A DNA stretch of 64,000 nt from positions 1,807,654-1,871,653 of the forward strand of contig NZ_JACVPP010000001.1 in the NCBI RefSeq assembly GCF_018881815.1, given 5' to 3'. Of this stretch, positions 8,788-16,993 are shown in pieces (position 1 is the stretch's first letter; each line of letters starts with the position of its first letter). Source of the stretch: Polynucleobacter sp. MWH-HuK1 (lineage in GTDB: Bacteria; Pseudomonadota; Gammaproteobacteria; Burkholderiales; Burkholderiaceae). The position numbers and the translations under genes were made by a program. The notes below the pieces were generated by a model that had not been told where the DNA came from, did not search any database, and saw only the letters and a program-made list of their open reading frames with translations.

Positions 8788-9183
8788 TTAAGGCTTTTTC
8801 GTACCCGCTTTACGAACTTCTAATTCTTTATTAATGGCTGCAGTCATTTTGGCATCTGGCGTTTTCCAATTGCCGCCTGAATTATTGACGATATAAACCA
8901 CTGCGTCTGAGAAGCCCTCAATACTGAGATTAGGGTTGCCACCTTTTGGAGGCATTCCTCTCACGCCAAAATAAGCATGAGCGGTCAAGGTTGCCTGGCC
9001 TTCTGCAATGAGAGGAGCCCATTTAGCTTTGTCACCAAATTTAGGTGCATTCAGTACACCCGTTCCATGACAAGCGGCGCAGACTTGTTTATAGGTGTTC
9101 TCGCCAGATTGCGCGTTAGCGATTTGTGAAAACATAACACCGAATAAACATGGCAAGATCAAGCTAAAGGACTTTAAGCGCAT
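8788..9183 (-). CDS. Periplasmic monohaem cytochrome c (c5-like)
   Basis: A 131-residue protein with a cleavable signal peptide (ends about residue 24, NAQS). One haem-binding CxxCH motif is present (VCAACHGTG, Cys about 35 and 38, His 39). The likely axial Met lies in GVRGMPPKGGNP, typical of cytochrome c5 and related class I cytochromes. It would carry electrons in the periplasm, for example to a terminal oxidase. It stands alone between a SemiSWEET and feoB. The redox partner cannot be told from the neighbourhood. Confidence 0.92.
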   Translation of the reverse strand: MRLKSFSLILPCLFGVMFSQIANAQSGENTYKQVCAACHGTGVLNAPKFGDKAKWAPLIAEGQATLTAHAYFGVRGMPPKGGNPNLSIEGFSDAVVYIVNNSGGNWKTPDAKMTAAINKELEVRKAGTKKP

Positions 9184-9258
9184 CGGAGCACCCTCTTATT
9201 AATGGATGATTAAGAATGTATCTCAAATTGCTGAGATTTGCCTACACCCAATAAATAA

Positions 9259-11172
9259 TCAGGCCAAGCCAAGGGCGCTAGCAATCTGATAGGTGATAAA
9301 TGCAGCAATATAGGCCAATCCGAACAGATAGCCCAGCATAATGAAAGGAATCTTCCAGCCGCCAGTCTCTCGCTTTACTGCCGCAATGGTTGACAAGCAT
9401 TGCGGAGCAAATACAAACCATGCCAATAAAGAAAGTGCAGTGGCTAAAGACCAGCCGCTAGAAATCAAAGGGATCAATGCGTCTGCTGCATCCGCACTTG
9501 AGCTGGATAACGCGTATACCGTTGCCAAAGAGCTCACCACAACCTCGCGAGCCGCCATACCAGGCACCAGGGCAATGCTGATTTGCCAGTTAAAACCAAT
9601 AGGCGAGAATACATAAGCCAAGGCTTGGCCTAACATGCCAGCAAAGCTATATTGAATAGGCGAGCCTGTTGAACTGTCTGGAGGCAATGGAAAACTAGAC
9701 AACACCCATAAGCCAATTGTCATTACCAAAATAATACCGCCGACACGACGTAAGAATATTTCTGCGCGTTGCCATAGGCTGATCGCCAAATTACTTAAGC
9801 GAGGCATGTGATAGCTAGGCAACTCCATCATCAGCGCGTTCATCTTAAATTGCTCACTCGTAAAGCGTTTCAGAATCCAAGCAACTGCCATCGCCCCTAA
9901 GATTCCAGCGAGATAGAGTAAGAACAAAACTAAGCCTTGCAGATCAATACCTGCCCAGAGCTTTCGTTCTGGAATAAATGCAGAGATTAATAGCGCATAA
10001 ACCGGTAAACGCGCAGAACACGTCATCATCGGCGCAATGAGAATGGTCACCATACGATCGCGCGAATTCGAGATACTTCTAGTAGCCATGATTCCAGGAA
10101 TTGCACAAGCAAAGCTGGAAAGCAGCGGTATAAAAGATCTGCCGGACAGACCAACCGATCCCATTACCCTATCCAAAAGATACGCAGCTCTTGGAAGATA
10201 GCCGGATTCTTCAAGCAACAAAATGAAGAAAAACAAAATTAGAATCTGCGGCAAGAAGATCACCACGCCACCTAAGCCGGCCAAAATTCCGTTGATCAAT
10301 AAACTGCGCAACCAACCATTGGGCAGCAATTCAGCAATATGACCGCCAAGATATTCGACCGCATCCTTAATGAGGTCCATCGGTACCGTAGCCCAACTAA
10401 AGACTGCCTGAAAAATGCAAAAGAGTAAGACCACCAAAATAATGGGACCAAAAACTGGATGGAGCAATACCGCATCCAGACGATCGCTTAACTGATCAGG
10501 AATGATGCGATCCAACTTCAGGTTTTGCAGAATCTTTTGCACTTGAATATTGTCTGATTCAGTATGCGCAATATGAGAAGCAACACTCTCCAGAGTAGCG
10601 TCACCTGTGCCAGTGCGAAGACTATTTAAGTTTCGCCAATCTAAAGTAGACAGAAACTGCTTAATCTCATCAGCACCATTGGATTGAATACCAATACTGG
10701 TAAGCACGGGCAGGCCCAACTCCTTGGATAGCGCAGCAGTATCTATTTGCAGGCCTTGACGCTTGGCGATATCGAGCATGTTGAGCACCACAACACAAGG
10801 CAAACCAAGGCGTTTGGCGGCCAATACCAAACGTAAGTTGCGGCGTAGATTCATTGCGCTTAATACGCAGATAACCAAATCAGGGCGCTTCTCACCTTCC
10901 GCCCTGCCAAGCAATACATTACAAGTCACCCGCTCATCTAGCGATCTTGGATACAGACTATATGCACCCGGTAAATCTAGGATGCGAATATTTTTTTCTG
11001 AATCTAGCGTCAGACGCCCTTCTTTGCGCTCAACGGTAACGCCAGAATAATTAGCCACCTTTTGGCGACTACCAGTTAATAAATTAAATAGTGCTGTTTT
11101 GCCGCAATTGGGATTACCCAAAAGTGCTACAAGTGGCTCACTAGGAAAAAAGTGGACTTTGGATTCAGGCAT
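9259..11172 (-). CDS. feoB: Ferrous iron transport protein B
   Basis: FeoB is the GTPase-coupled inner-membrane Fe(II) permease. The N-terminal G domain has G1 GNPNCGKT (about residues 19-26), G3 DLPGAYSL and G4 VLNMLD. The membrane part holds the two Gate-type repeats, with LPQILILFFFILLLEESGYLPRAAY and the later GMAAREVVVSSLATVY. At about 637 residues it is shorter than E. coli FeoB but within the range of compact forms. An in-frame TTG lies at 11187, but the ATG at 11172 overlaps the feoA stop (ATGCCTGA) by eight bases, which is the more natural coupled start. It is expressed with feoA under a Fur-like box. No feoC is seen. Confidence 0.96.
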   Translation of the reverse strand: MPESKVHFFPSEPLVALLGNPNCGKTALFNLLTGSRQKVANYSGVTVERKEGRLTLDSEKNIRILDLPGAYSLYPRSLDERVTCNVLLGRAEGEKRPDLVICVLSAMNLRRNLRLVLAAKRLGLPCVVVLNMLDIAKRQGLQIDTAALSKELGLPVLTSIGIQSNGADEIKQFLSTLDWRNLNSLRTGTGDATLESVASHIAHTESDNIQVQKILQNLKLDRIIPDQLSDRLDAVLLHPVFGPIILVVLLFCIFQAVFSWATVPMDLIKDAVEYLGGHIAELLPNGWLRSLLINGILAGLGGVVIFLPQILILFFFILLLEESGYLPRAAYLLDRVMGSVGLSGRSFIPLLSSFACAIPGIMATRSISNSRDRMVTILIAPMMTCSARLPVYALLISAFIPERKLWAGIDLQGLVLFLLYLAGILGAMAVAWILKRFTSEQFKMNALMMELPSYHMPRLSNLAISLWQRAEIFLRRVGGIILVMTIGLWVLSSFPLPPDSSTGSPIQYSFAGMLGQALAYVFSPIGFNWQISIALVPGMAAREVVVSSLATVYALSSSSADAADALIPLISSGWSLATALSLLAWFVFAPQCLSTIAAVKRETGGWKIPFIMLGYLFGLAYIAAFITYQIASALGLA

Positions 11173-11410
11173 GCCGCAAAGCTTCAACCAAAATCATGCG
11201 CACCTCTGATTGCCTCAAGGCAAAAGTTGAAGCGCCTACGCGAACCATATAGGGGCCCTTACCAAGCAAACCTTTACGCAAAACAGTAACTTGCTCACCA
11301 GGTAAAAAGCCAATGTCTTCTAGTTGCCCTTTAATTTGGGGTGCACCTTTGGGTGCGTCTACCTCAGTAACACGATAAAGACTACCTAAGTCGACTTGGT
11401 CTAAATTCAT
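11165..11410 (-). CDS. feoA: Ferrous iron transport protein A
   Basis: An 81-residue SH3-like FeoA protein, a cytoplasmic helper of FeoB. Conserved features are the LYRVTEVDAPKGAPQIKGQLEDIGFLPGEQVTVLRK block (glycine-rich, with the LxxIGFxPG pattern) and the FALRQSEVRMILVE ending. It is the first gene of the feoAB operon and its stop overlaps the feoB start, so the two are translationally coupled. A Fur-like palindrome lies 43-63 bases upstream. Confidence 0.95.
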   Translation of the reverse strand: MNLDQVDLGSLYRVTEVDAPKGAPQIKGQLEDIGFLPGEQVTVLRKGLLGKGPYMVRVGASTFALRQSEVRMILVEALRHA

Positions 11411-11452
11411 TAAATATGCTTTTTAGCTTGTTTAAAGTCCATTATAGCTACA

Positions 11453-11473
11453 AATGAGAATGAATATCATTCG
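11453..11473. promoter_or_regulatory. Fur-box-like operator upstream of feoAB
   Basis: The bases aatgagaatgaatatcattcg form an imperfect inverted repeat matching the 19-bp Fur consensus (GATAATGATAATCATTATC) at most positions, with the GAATGAATATCATTC core particularly close. It sits just upstream of feoA, where Fe-Fur would repress in iron-replete cells. Identified by eye only. Confidence 0.7.
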
Positions 11474-11568
11474 TTTAACGGACTAACCATCTGGCAATAA
11501 TGCCCCGTTTCAAGCATCTAAGGCTTGATCCAAAGCAAATGGAAGGGGATTAATACGCTCTTTAGTGA

Positions 11569-12324
11569 CTAAGGCGTGCTGTAACCATATTTTTGCAGGA
11601 TAGCTTTTGCTTTAGGTCCCTGCATAAAACGGTACAGATCTTGCCCTTCTTGTGGCGCACCTTTTATTAGCACCATACGCTGCTTAATAGGCTCATACAT
11701 TTTTGTATCGACCGCCACATAACTCGTTTGCTTTAAAAGTTCAGGCAACAGCGCCAATGAAAATGCAGTAAAGCCAAGATCGGCGGCGCCACTAGCTACA
11801 TAGGTAGTCGCAGCCCCAACATTGTCAGCATAAACAAGCTTGTCTTTTGCAAGGTCCCATAGACCTTCCGCCCTTAAATATTGAACGGCTGCCCTACCGT
11901 AAGGCGCAAGTTCTGGCTTAGCAATTGCTACCTTATTGGCCTTACTAATTGCCTTAGCAATGTCTGCCCTACCATCTAGCAAATGAATGCCAGATGATGT
12001 TTTAGTGATGATGACTAACTTACCAATGGCATACACCGAACCATCATCTACGGTCTTGCCATTTTTAAAGAGCTCAAGCGGAAACTGCTCATCCGCCGCA
12101 ATAAATAAGCTGAAAGGAGCGCCATTCATAATTTGCGCAGCGAAATTACCAGATGAGCCATAAACCACTCTCATCTCAGGCTTTCGGGTAGATCTAAATT
12201 CAGCGGCAATCTCCGTAAAGGCATCTTTCATATTGGCCGCGACAGCAATAGTACTAACCTGTGCAAATACGCTACCGGTAAAGAAAAAAAATACTGCGAG
12301 TAAGAAAAAGGTTCGCTTGATCAT
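11569..12324 (-). CDS. modA: Molybdate-binding periplasmic protein ModA
   Basis: A 251-residue ABC-type solute-binding protein with a signal peptide (to about residue 21, VFAQ). ModA hallmarks: the mature start VSTIAVAANMKDAFTEIAAEF, VVYGSSGNFAAQIMNGAPFSLFIAADEQFP (the Ser and Ala residues that cradle the oxyanion), and LAPYGRAAVQYL. It would deliver molybdate or tungstate to a membrane transporter. No modB or modC is adjacent, which is unusual. Its neighbours are a ModE-like regulator, tupA and a Mop protein, so it belongs to a molybdenum/tungsten block. It may work with TupBC or with a transporter outside the window. Confidence 0.9.
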   Translation of the reverse strand: MIKRTFFLLAVFFFFTGSVFAQVSTIAVAANMKDAFTEIAAEFRSTRKPEMRVVYGSSGNFAAQIMNGAPFSLFIAADEQFPLELFKNGKTVDDGSVYAIGKLVIITKTSSGIHLLDGRADIAKAISKANKVAIAKPELAPYGRAAVQYLRAEGLWDLAKDKLVYADNVGAATTYVASGAADLGFTAFSLALLPELLKQTSYVAVDTKMYEPIKQRMVLIKGAPQEGQDLYRFMQGPKAKAILQKYGYSTP

Positions 12325-12363
12325 GTCAAATCCATTCTAGCTGATGGAGTGGTCTTTAGAGAA

Positions 12364-13386
12364 CTACAGCCAATCCTGAATTTGTCTATTGAGACTGACC
12401 GCTTTATACCCAGGCGTTTCACCAGAGGCACTTCGAATCTTACGTATCAACTTAGAAGATGCTGAATGAGCAGTCATATCCTTATGCATAGCCACAAAGA
12501 AAATTTCATCCTTGATAGGCACAAATCCAAGGCCATTTTCTATGGCAATATTTTTTACCCCCAAGCCGACATCAGCTTTGCCCGCAAGAATCGCATTAGC
12601 TACGGCTGAATGGGTAAATTCCTCATGGAGATAACCATTAATGTCTGAGGGATCAATTCCCTCCTCCATTAATAAGTTGTCCAATAACAAACGAGTCCCT
12701 GAGCCGATTTGGCGATTGATAAAGCGCACTCTTTTGCCGATCAAATCTTCAACCGCACGAATGCGGAGTGGATTTCCTTTTTTCACAATCAACCCCTGGG
12801 TACGCTTCATAACGGGGTAGATTTCAATATTACTTTTTGATAAGCGCTGATAAATCGCTTTTGAGTTATCTTGATCAGAGACGTGATAGCCAGCAATATG
12901 CGCTTCGTTACTGAGAAGTCTTTCTAGCGATTCGCCTGAACCTGCAATTTTGAGTTCAAGCCCCTGAATTTCTCCTGCTGCTTTTTGAATAACGGAATCG
13001 CTACTGGAGAAAAATTTCCAGCGTACGCTTTCTGACTTTTGTATTTTCTTAATTTCTTTTAACAATCTATCGTGATAGTGGGCATCGTGCTTTAAGTGCT
13101 CGGCCTGCATATCCTCAATAAACTGAATTAAAAAAGTTCCGAATTCGGTCAACTCGGAGCCATGGCCTTTGGTCCGAATAATGAGCGGCATACCTAATTC
13201 AGCCTCTACTTGATTCAACTTACCCCACGCACCCCTATAGGAAGTGCCTGATTTTTTACTAGCAACTACCAGAGAGCTGCCTTGACCAATGTCTTTGAGC
13301 AGCTGAGAGAGCCAAATCAGATCGACAGAAGCCCTTCCATCAACCTTGGTATTAACAATTAGCGTGGGGCGGACTTCAATTTGCAT
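12364..13386 (-). CDS. ModE-type regulator with periplasmic-binding-protein-like effector domain
   Basis: A 340-residue transcription factor. Residues about 1-115 resemble the ModE/LysR winged helix: LIWLSQLLKDIGQGSSLVVASKKSGTSYRGAWGKLNQVEAELG, with a dimerisation-like helix after it (QFIEDMQAEHLKHD). Residues about 120-330 resemble a PBP-like ligand domain (PF12727 type): LELKIAGSGESLERLL, a VKKGNPLRIRAVEDL hinge, and GSGTRLLLDNLL. Such proteins sense molybdate or tungstate. It is transcribed divergently from tupA across 76 bases that contain a perfect palindrome, the likely operator, and it lies just upstream of modA. The ligand is an inference. Confidence 0.85.
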   Translation of the reverse strand: MQIEVRPTLIVNTKVDGRASVDLIWLSQLLKDIGQGSSLVVASKKSGTSYRGAWGKLNQVEAELGMPLIIRTKGHGSELTEFGTFLIQFIEDMQAEHLKHDAHYHDRLLKEIKKIQKSESVRWKFFSSSDSVIQKAAGEIQGLELKIAGSGESLERLLSNEAHIAGYHVSDQDNSKAIYQRLSKSNIEIYPVMKRTQGLIVKKGNPLRIRAVEDLIGKRVRFINRQIGSGTRLLLDNLLMEEGIDPSDINGYLHEEFTHSAVANAILAGKADVGLGVKNIAIENGLGFVPIKDEIFFVAMHKDMTAHSASSKLIRKIRSASGETPGYKAVSLNRQIQDWL

Positions 13387-13405
13387 ATGTAATTTTTTTC
13401 ATATT

Positions 13406-13420
13406 CATTAAGTATTAATG
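13406..13420. promoter_or_regulatory. Candidate operator between the ModE-like regulator and tupA
   Basis: The 15-base sequence cattaagtattaatg is a perfect inverted repeat (CATTAA, 3-base spacer, TTAATG) centred in the 76-base divergent intergenic region. Its flanks continue the symmetry loosely (CATA on the left, TATG on the right). A dimeric regulator binding here could control both promoters. This is inferred from position and symmetry only; it does not match the classic E. coli ModE box. Confidence 0.45.
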
Positions 13421-13462
13421 TATGCGATGATATCCCTTTAATCAACCCTTTCGAGTGCAAAT

Positions 13463-14287
13463 ATGAAAAAAATGTTCCGGAAACTATTCCTTACTACCCT
13501 CGTAGCCCTATCCATTCCTGCGGCACAGGTTTGTGCGCAGGAGAAAAGTATTGTGGTTTCATCTACCACTTCTACTGAGCAATCAGGCCTTTTCAATTAC
13601 ATGCTGCCCATCTTTAAGATGAAAACTGGCATCGAAGTCAAAGTAGTAGCTGTAGGAACTGGTCAGGCGCTAGACATTGGTAGACGTGGCGATGCTGATG
13701 TTGTATTTGTTCACGATAAACCTGCTGAAGAAAAATTTATTGAAGAAGGTTTCTCAACAAAACGATACGAAGTGATGTACAACGACTTTGTCCTTATCGG
13801 ACCTAAATCAGATCCTGCAAAAATTGCTGGCGGCAAAGATATTCAAGTAGCACTTCAAAAAATTGCTGCCGCACAAGCACCATTTGTGTCTCGCGCAGAC
13901 AAGAGCGGCACTCATGCAGCTGAATTGCGCTACTGGAAAGGTGCTGGCGTTTCAGTCTCTCCTGGCCCATCTTGGTATAAAGAAACTGGCTCAGGCATGG
14001 GGCCCGCCCTGAACACTGCATCAGCAATGAATGGCTACATCTTGGCTGACCGTGGCACTTGGCTCAGCTTTAAAAATCGCGGCGATCTCACGATTTTGGT
14101 TCAAGGAGATCCAAAGTTATTTAACCAATACGGCGTGATGCTAGTAAACCCAGCTAAGTTTCCTCATGTGAAAAAAGCACAAGGACAGGAGTTTATTGAT
14201 TGGCTTATCTCCAAGAATGGTCAAGACGTGATTGCTAGCTACAAGATTGATGGAGAGCAATTGTTCTTCCCTAATGCTGGAAAATAA
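13463..14287 (+). CDS. tupA: Tungstate-binding periplasmic protein TupA
   Basis: A 274-residue solute-binding protein with a signal peptide (to about residue 25, VCAQ). The TupA signature is plain: VVSSTTSTEQSGLFNYMLPIF near the start, GTGQALDIGRRGDADVVFVH, MYNDFVLIGP, and SRADKSGTHAAELRYWK. TupA binds tungstate with very high affinity and works with TupB and TupC. Those partners are not next to it; they lie about 48 kb away at 62321-63716. It is followed after 30 bases by a Mop protein in the same direction and is divergent from a ModE-like regulator. In cells it would feed the molybdenum/tungsten cofactor supply. Confidence 0.93.
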   Translation: MKKMFRKLFLTTLVALSIPAAQVCAQEKSIVVSSTTSTEQSGLFNYMLPIFKMKTGIEVKVVAVGTGQALDIGRRGDADVVFVHDKPAEEKFIEEGFSTKRYEVMYNDFVLIGPKSDPAKIAGGKDIQVALQKIAAAQAPFVSRADKSGTHAAELRYWKGAGVSVSPGPSWYKETGSGMGPALNTASAMNGYILADRGTWLSFKNRGDLTILVQGDPKLFNQYGVMLVNPAKFPHVKKAQGQEFIDWLISKNGQDVIASYKIDGEQLFFPNAGK

Positions 14288-14317
14288 ATTCGCACCCAAA
14301 ATTAATTAGGAGAAATC

Positions 14318-14542
14318 ATGGAACTGAAAGTCAAACTTAGCGCTCGCAATACTCTAAACGGGAAAGTAGTTGAGCTCAAAATGGGTCAAACCACCTCTCA
14401 TGTGAAGTTAGATATTGGTGGTGGCCACATTGTGACTGCCTCCATTACTAATGAAGCAGTGGACGAGCTCAACCTTAAGGTTGGTGATCAAGCTTGGGCT
14501 GTTATCAAAGCCTCTGATGTCATGATCGCCAAAAGTGCGTAA
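14318..14542 (+). CDS. Molbindin, Mop-domain (TOBE) molybdenum-binding protein
   Basis: A 74-residue protein made of a single Mop/TOBE domain: LSARNTLNGKVVELKMGQTTSHVKLDIGGGHIVTASITNEAVDEL, and a C-terminal AWAVIKASDVMIAKSA. Molbindins bind molybdate or tungstate in the cytoplasm as hexamers and buffer the oxyanion. A good RBS (AGGAGA) precedes the ATG. It sits 30 bases after tupA and is closed by a strong terminator, so the unit is tupA-mop. Confidence 0.93.
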   Translation: MELKVKLSARNTLNGKVVELKMGQTTSHVKLDIGGGHIVTASITNEAVDELNLKVGDQAWAVIKASDVMIAKSA

Positions 14543-14563
14543 ATCAATATCTTAAAAGGCAAT

Positions 14564-14590
14564 AAAAAAGCCCGCGTTAGCGGGCTTTTT
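14564..14590 (+). terminator. Rho-independent terminator of tupA-mop
   Basis: GC-rich hairpin (gcccgc / gcgggc, loop gtta) preceded by A-tract and followed by cttttt, typical of an intrinsic terminator. With the A and T tracts it could also act for the minus-strand gene ending at 14632. Confidence 0.88.
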
Positions 14591-14631
14591 CTTGCTGGTG
14601 CACCACCCAGCTCATTTAATACTGTGAGTCT

Positions 14632-15213
14632 TTATTTCTTTGGAGTTACAAAGCCGATAGCGGTGTCGTCAACAAACTCAACCATCACGTCATCACCAGC
14701 TTTAAATTTCTCAAGACCAAGAACGGCTTGATCCACTTTTACCTTTTGTTTCTCGCCGCTAGGCATTGTGAAAGTCACGATACGTGTCTTTTGATCAATG
14801 GTTGAAATCTTTACAGTTGCGTAGACAGTGTCTGTAGTTTCCTCAAATGGCTTAGCAGAACCTTTACCGGCCACTACTACTGAGCGCACACCAGATACGC
14901 CAGGTTTTTGATCTTTACCTACAGCAGTCAAGCCAACAGCAACCGCTTGAGCATGCTCAACCAAGAACACATCGCCTTTTTTAACTTTTTCTAAATCATT
15001 AACAGATTTAGCAACATTCATCTGCGCCAAATTACCATTAGCATCTTTCAATACAACGATGCGCTTCTTAGCATCCACTGAATCAACAGTAGCACTTAAA
15101 ACCACAACGTCAGCTGCCAAAGGCATCATTTTTGCAGGAAGTTGTGCAAACACAGAGCTTGCAAGGGTAACGCCTGCTGCCGCAAATAAACCAGCCAATA
15201 AAGATTTCTTCAA
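14632..15213 (-). CDS. Exported protein with two repeated beta-rich domains
   Basis: A 193-residue secreted protein of unknown function. I chose the TTG at 15213 because an AGGAG lies seven bases before it and a good signal peptide follows (LKKSLLAGLFAAAG to VFAQ); an upstream in-frame start at 15279 would add 22 residues that look unlike a leader. The mature protein has two similar halves: 'VDAKKRIVVLKDANG...VNDLEKVKKGDVFLVEHAQAVAVG' and 'IDQKTRIVTFTMPSG...LGLEKFKAGDDVMVEFVDDTAIG' (abridged). This internal duplication suggests two copies of a small beta barrel. No known family is certain. Confidence 0.75.
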   Translation of the reverse strand: MKKSLLAGLFAAAGVTLASSVFAQLPAKMMPLAADVVVLSATVDSVDAKKRIVVLKDANGNLAQMNVAKSVNDLEKVKKGDVFLVEHAQAVAVGLTAVGKDQKPGVSGVRSVVVAGKGSAKPFEETTDTVYATVKISTIDQKTRIVTFTMPSGEKQKVKVDQAVLGLEKFKAGDDVMVEFVDDTAIGFVTPKK

Positions 15214-15373
15214 GATAACTCCTAGTGAGTAAAAGGTTTCAGAGGGGCTCAATTCAGAGCCACAATTCATTTTAACCATGGAATGAACTGTTTTTTGTGC
15301 GAAAGCGAACTATCTGCCACCCACACTTCTTTGGTAAATTGAGCGAGAAATCAAAACAAAGGCGCAAAAGATC

Positions 15374-15811
15374 TTGGAAATACTGCTGAAATCGTGGAAA
15401 GAGGCTGAAGTTGACGCCTTTTTGGTACGCCAGGAAGTTTTTATCGTGGAGCAAGGCGTTCCAGCCGAACTTGAATTGGATGGTTTTGATTCGTCAGCAG
15501 CTCATGTATTGGCCTATCAAGATGCTCGGTGCATTGGCACAGGAAGACTAGTGAATTTAAGCGCTAAGCAGGCTCAAATTGGACGTATGGCGGTCTTACC
15601 CAAATTTAGAGGGAAAGGCGTAGGGAAGCAAATCCTGCGAAAGCTAGTGGATCTAGCGGCCTCCCGGGGAATCCGAGGAATCATTCTGCATTCCCAAGTT
15701 AGTGCAATCCCTTTCTATGAAAAACTGGGCTTTCAAGCTCAAGGGGATATCTATGATGAGGCTGGCATTCCACATCGTAATATGATGCTCTCATTAGCAA
15801 ATTCAGATTAA
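15374..15811 (+). CDS. GNAT-family N-acetyltransferase (ElaA-like)
   Basis: A 145-residue Gcn5-type acetyltransferase. The acetyl-CoA loop is seen in IGRMAVLPKFRGKGVGKQILRKL (R/Q-x-x-G-x-G/A). The N-terminal block AFLVRQEVFIVEQGVPAELELDGFD (a receiver of the ElaA/PhnO group) and the C-terminal FYEKLGFQAQGDIYDEAGIPHRNM fit the ElaA-like subgroup, whose substrates are unknown. The start is TTG at 15374 and is uncertain; no ATG is available before the conserved region. The thioesterase gene starts six bases after its stop, so the genes are likely co-transcribed. Confidence 0.88.
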   Translation: MEILLKSWKEAEVDAFLVRQEVFIVEQGVPAELELDGFDSSAAHVLAYQDARCIGTGRLVNLSAKQAQIGRMAVLPKFRGKGVGKQILRKLVDLAASRGIRGIILHSQVSAIPFYEKLGFQAQGDIYDEAGIPHRNMMLSLANSD

Positions 15812-15817
15812 TAAGTA

Positions 15818-16252
15818 ATGACCACTAACACCACCTCAAGCCTTTCAACTTTCACTTACGTTCATCGAGTTTGCTATTCCGATACTGATGCCGCTGGTTT
15901 TGTTTATCACGGTCGCTATTTGGAAATATTTGAGCGCAGTCGCGCAGAATGGCTCGCCCAAAAAGGACTAAGCCCCACTCAGCTTGCAAATGAATTCACC
16001 ATGGTCATGCCCTTGCGTGAACTCACCATGAACTTCTATAAGCCAGGACGTCTGGATGATTTGCTTTACATAGACCAAGTCATTGAACACCGTGGCCGCA
16101 CTCAAGTGACCGTTAAGCAGACGGCTCAAAGAAAACTTCCTAATAGCGAAGAGTTCCAGGTGATTGCAAGCGCTGTACTGCATATCGTCTGCGTTGACAC
16201 CAATACTCTCAAACCCAAGGCATGGCCTGATTGTGTATTCCAAAATGAGTAA
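15818..16252 (+). CDS. YbgC/FcbJ-type hot-dog acyl-CoA thioesterase
   Basis: A 144-residue 4HBT hot-dog protein. The YbgC-type core is clear: VCYSDTDAAGFVYHGRYLEIFERSRAEWL, with the catalytic Asp in the D-T-D motif followed by the YH segment. It hydrolyses acyl-CoA thioesters, short-chain for YbgC. Tol-Pal genes, which often accompany ybgC, are not here, so the cellular role is open. Its stop overlaps the region just before the thiol dioxygenase gene (TAATG). Confidence 0.9.
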   Translation: MTTNTTSSLSTFTYVHRVCYSDTDAAGFVYHGRYLEIFERSRAEWLAQKGLSPTQLANEFTMVMPLRELTMNFYKPGRLDDLLYIDQVIEHRGRTQVTVKQTAQRKLPNSEEFQVIASAVLHIVCVDTNTLKPKAWPDCVFQNE

Positions 16253-16272
16253 TGTATGCACTGGAGCAATGT

Positions 16273-16851
16273 ATGTCTGATGGGAAACTCCTAACCTTCG
16301 TAAAGGAACTTAGCCTGCTGCTTGAGCAAAAGCCGAGTGAGGCCGTGATTTTTACTAAAGGAAAAAAATTACTAGAGAATCTGATTACCGTTGATGATTG
16401 GCTTCCCGAAGAATTTACTAAGCCCGATCCCCAGTATTACCAACAATATCTTTTATATGCGGACCCTCTAGATCGCTTCTCAGTTGTCAGCTTTGTATGG
16501 GGTCCGGGACAAAAAACACCCATTCACAATCACACCGTCTGGGGAATGGTTGGTCAATTACGCGGCCAAGAAAAAGGAACGCCTTACTATCGACAGGCAA
16601 ATGGCGAATTTAAACCTGGTGAATCCTGCATTAGCCGACCAGGACATGTAGATACCGTATCACCTACAACCCACGATATTCATGTAGTAGAAAACAACGT
16701 GAGCGATCAGACTTCAATCAGCATTCATGTCTATGGTGGCAATATTGGACGCATTCATCGCTCCGTATTTGATCCCGCCACCGGCGCAGAAAAATCTTTT
16801 GTCTCTGGCTATGCTAATTCCGTCGTACCAAACCTCTGGAATCCTGCTTAA
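16273..16851 (+). CDS. Cysteine dioxygenase-family thiol dioxygenase
   Basis: A cupin of the CDO/3-mercaptopropionate dioxygenase family, non-haem Fe(II) enzymes that turn a thiol into a sulfinate. Iron ligands are seen in PIHNHTVWGMVG (two His, about residues 85 and 87) and in a third His in HDIHVVEN (134 or 137). At 192 residues it has the usual size. I chose ATG 16273 because GGAG lies six bases before it; ATG 16252, overlapping the previous stop as TAATG, is also possible. The family assignment is confident but cysteine and 3-mercaptopropionate as substrate cannot be told apart here. Confidence 0.85.
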   Translation: MSDGKLLTFVKELSLLLEQKPSEAVIFTKGKKLLENLITVDDWLPEEFTKPDPQYYQQYLLYADPLDRFSVVSFVWGPGQKTPIHNHTVWGMVGQLRGQEKGTPYYRQANGEFKPGESCISRPGHVDTVSPTTHDIHVVENNVSDQTSISIHVYGGNIGRIHRSVFDPATGAEKSFVSGYANSVVPNLWNPA

Positions 16852-16932
16852 TTAGGCAATTCTCGAGCTTTGCGGTCGATGACTTAAAATAGAGCCTCTT
16901 ACTGCAAACGTATTAGCGTGGCAGCTCACCCC

Positions 16933-16978
16933 ATTGACCGGGATAGTCGTTTTTTAAATACGTTGAATACGGGTCAAT
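16933..16978 (+). promoter_or_regulatory. Inverted repeat in the leader of the RNA helicase gene
   Basis: attgacc (16933-16939) and ggtcaat (16972-16978) can pair across a 32-base AT-rich interval containing tttttt and aaata. It ends 15 bases before the helicase start. It could be a 5'-UTR hairpin affecting translation or a regulator site. Only seven base pairs support it. Confidence 0.35.
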
Positions 16979-16993
16979 ACTTTATTGGTCCTT

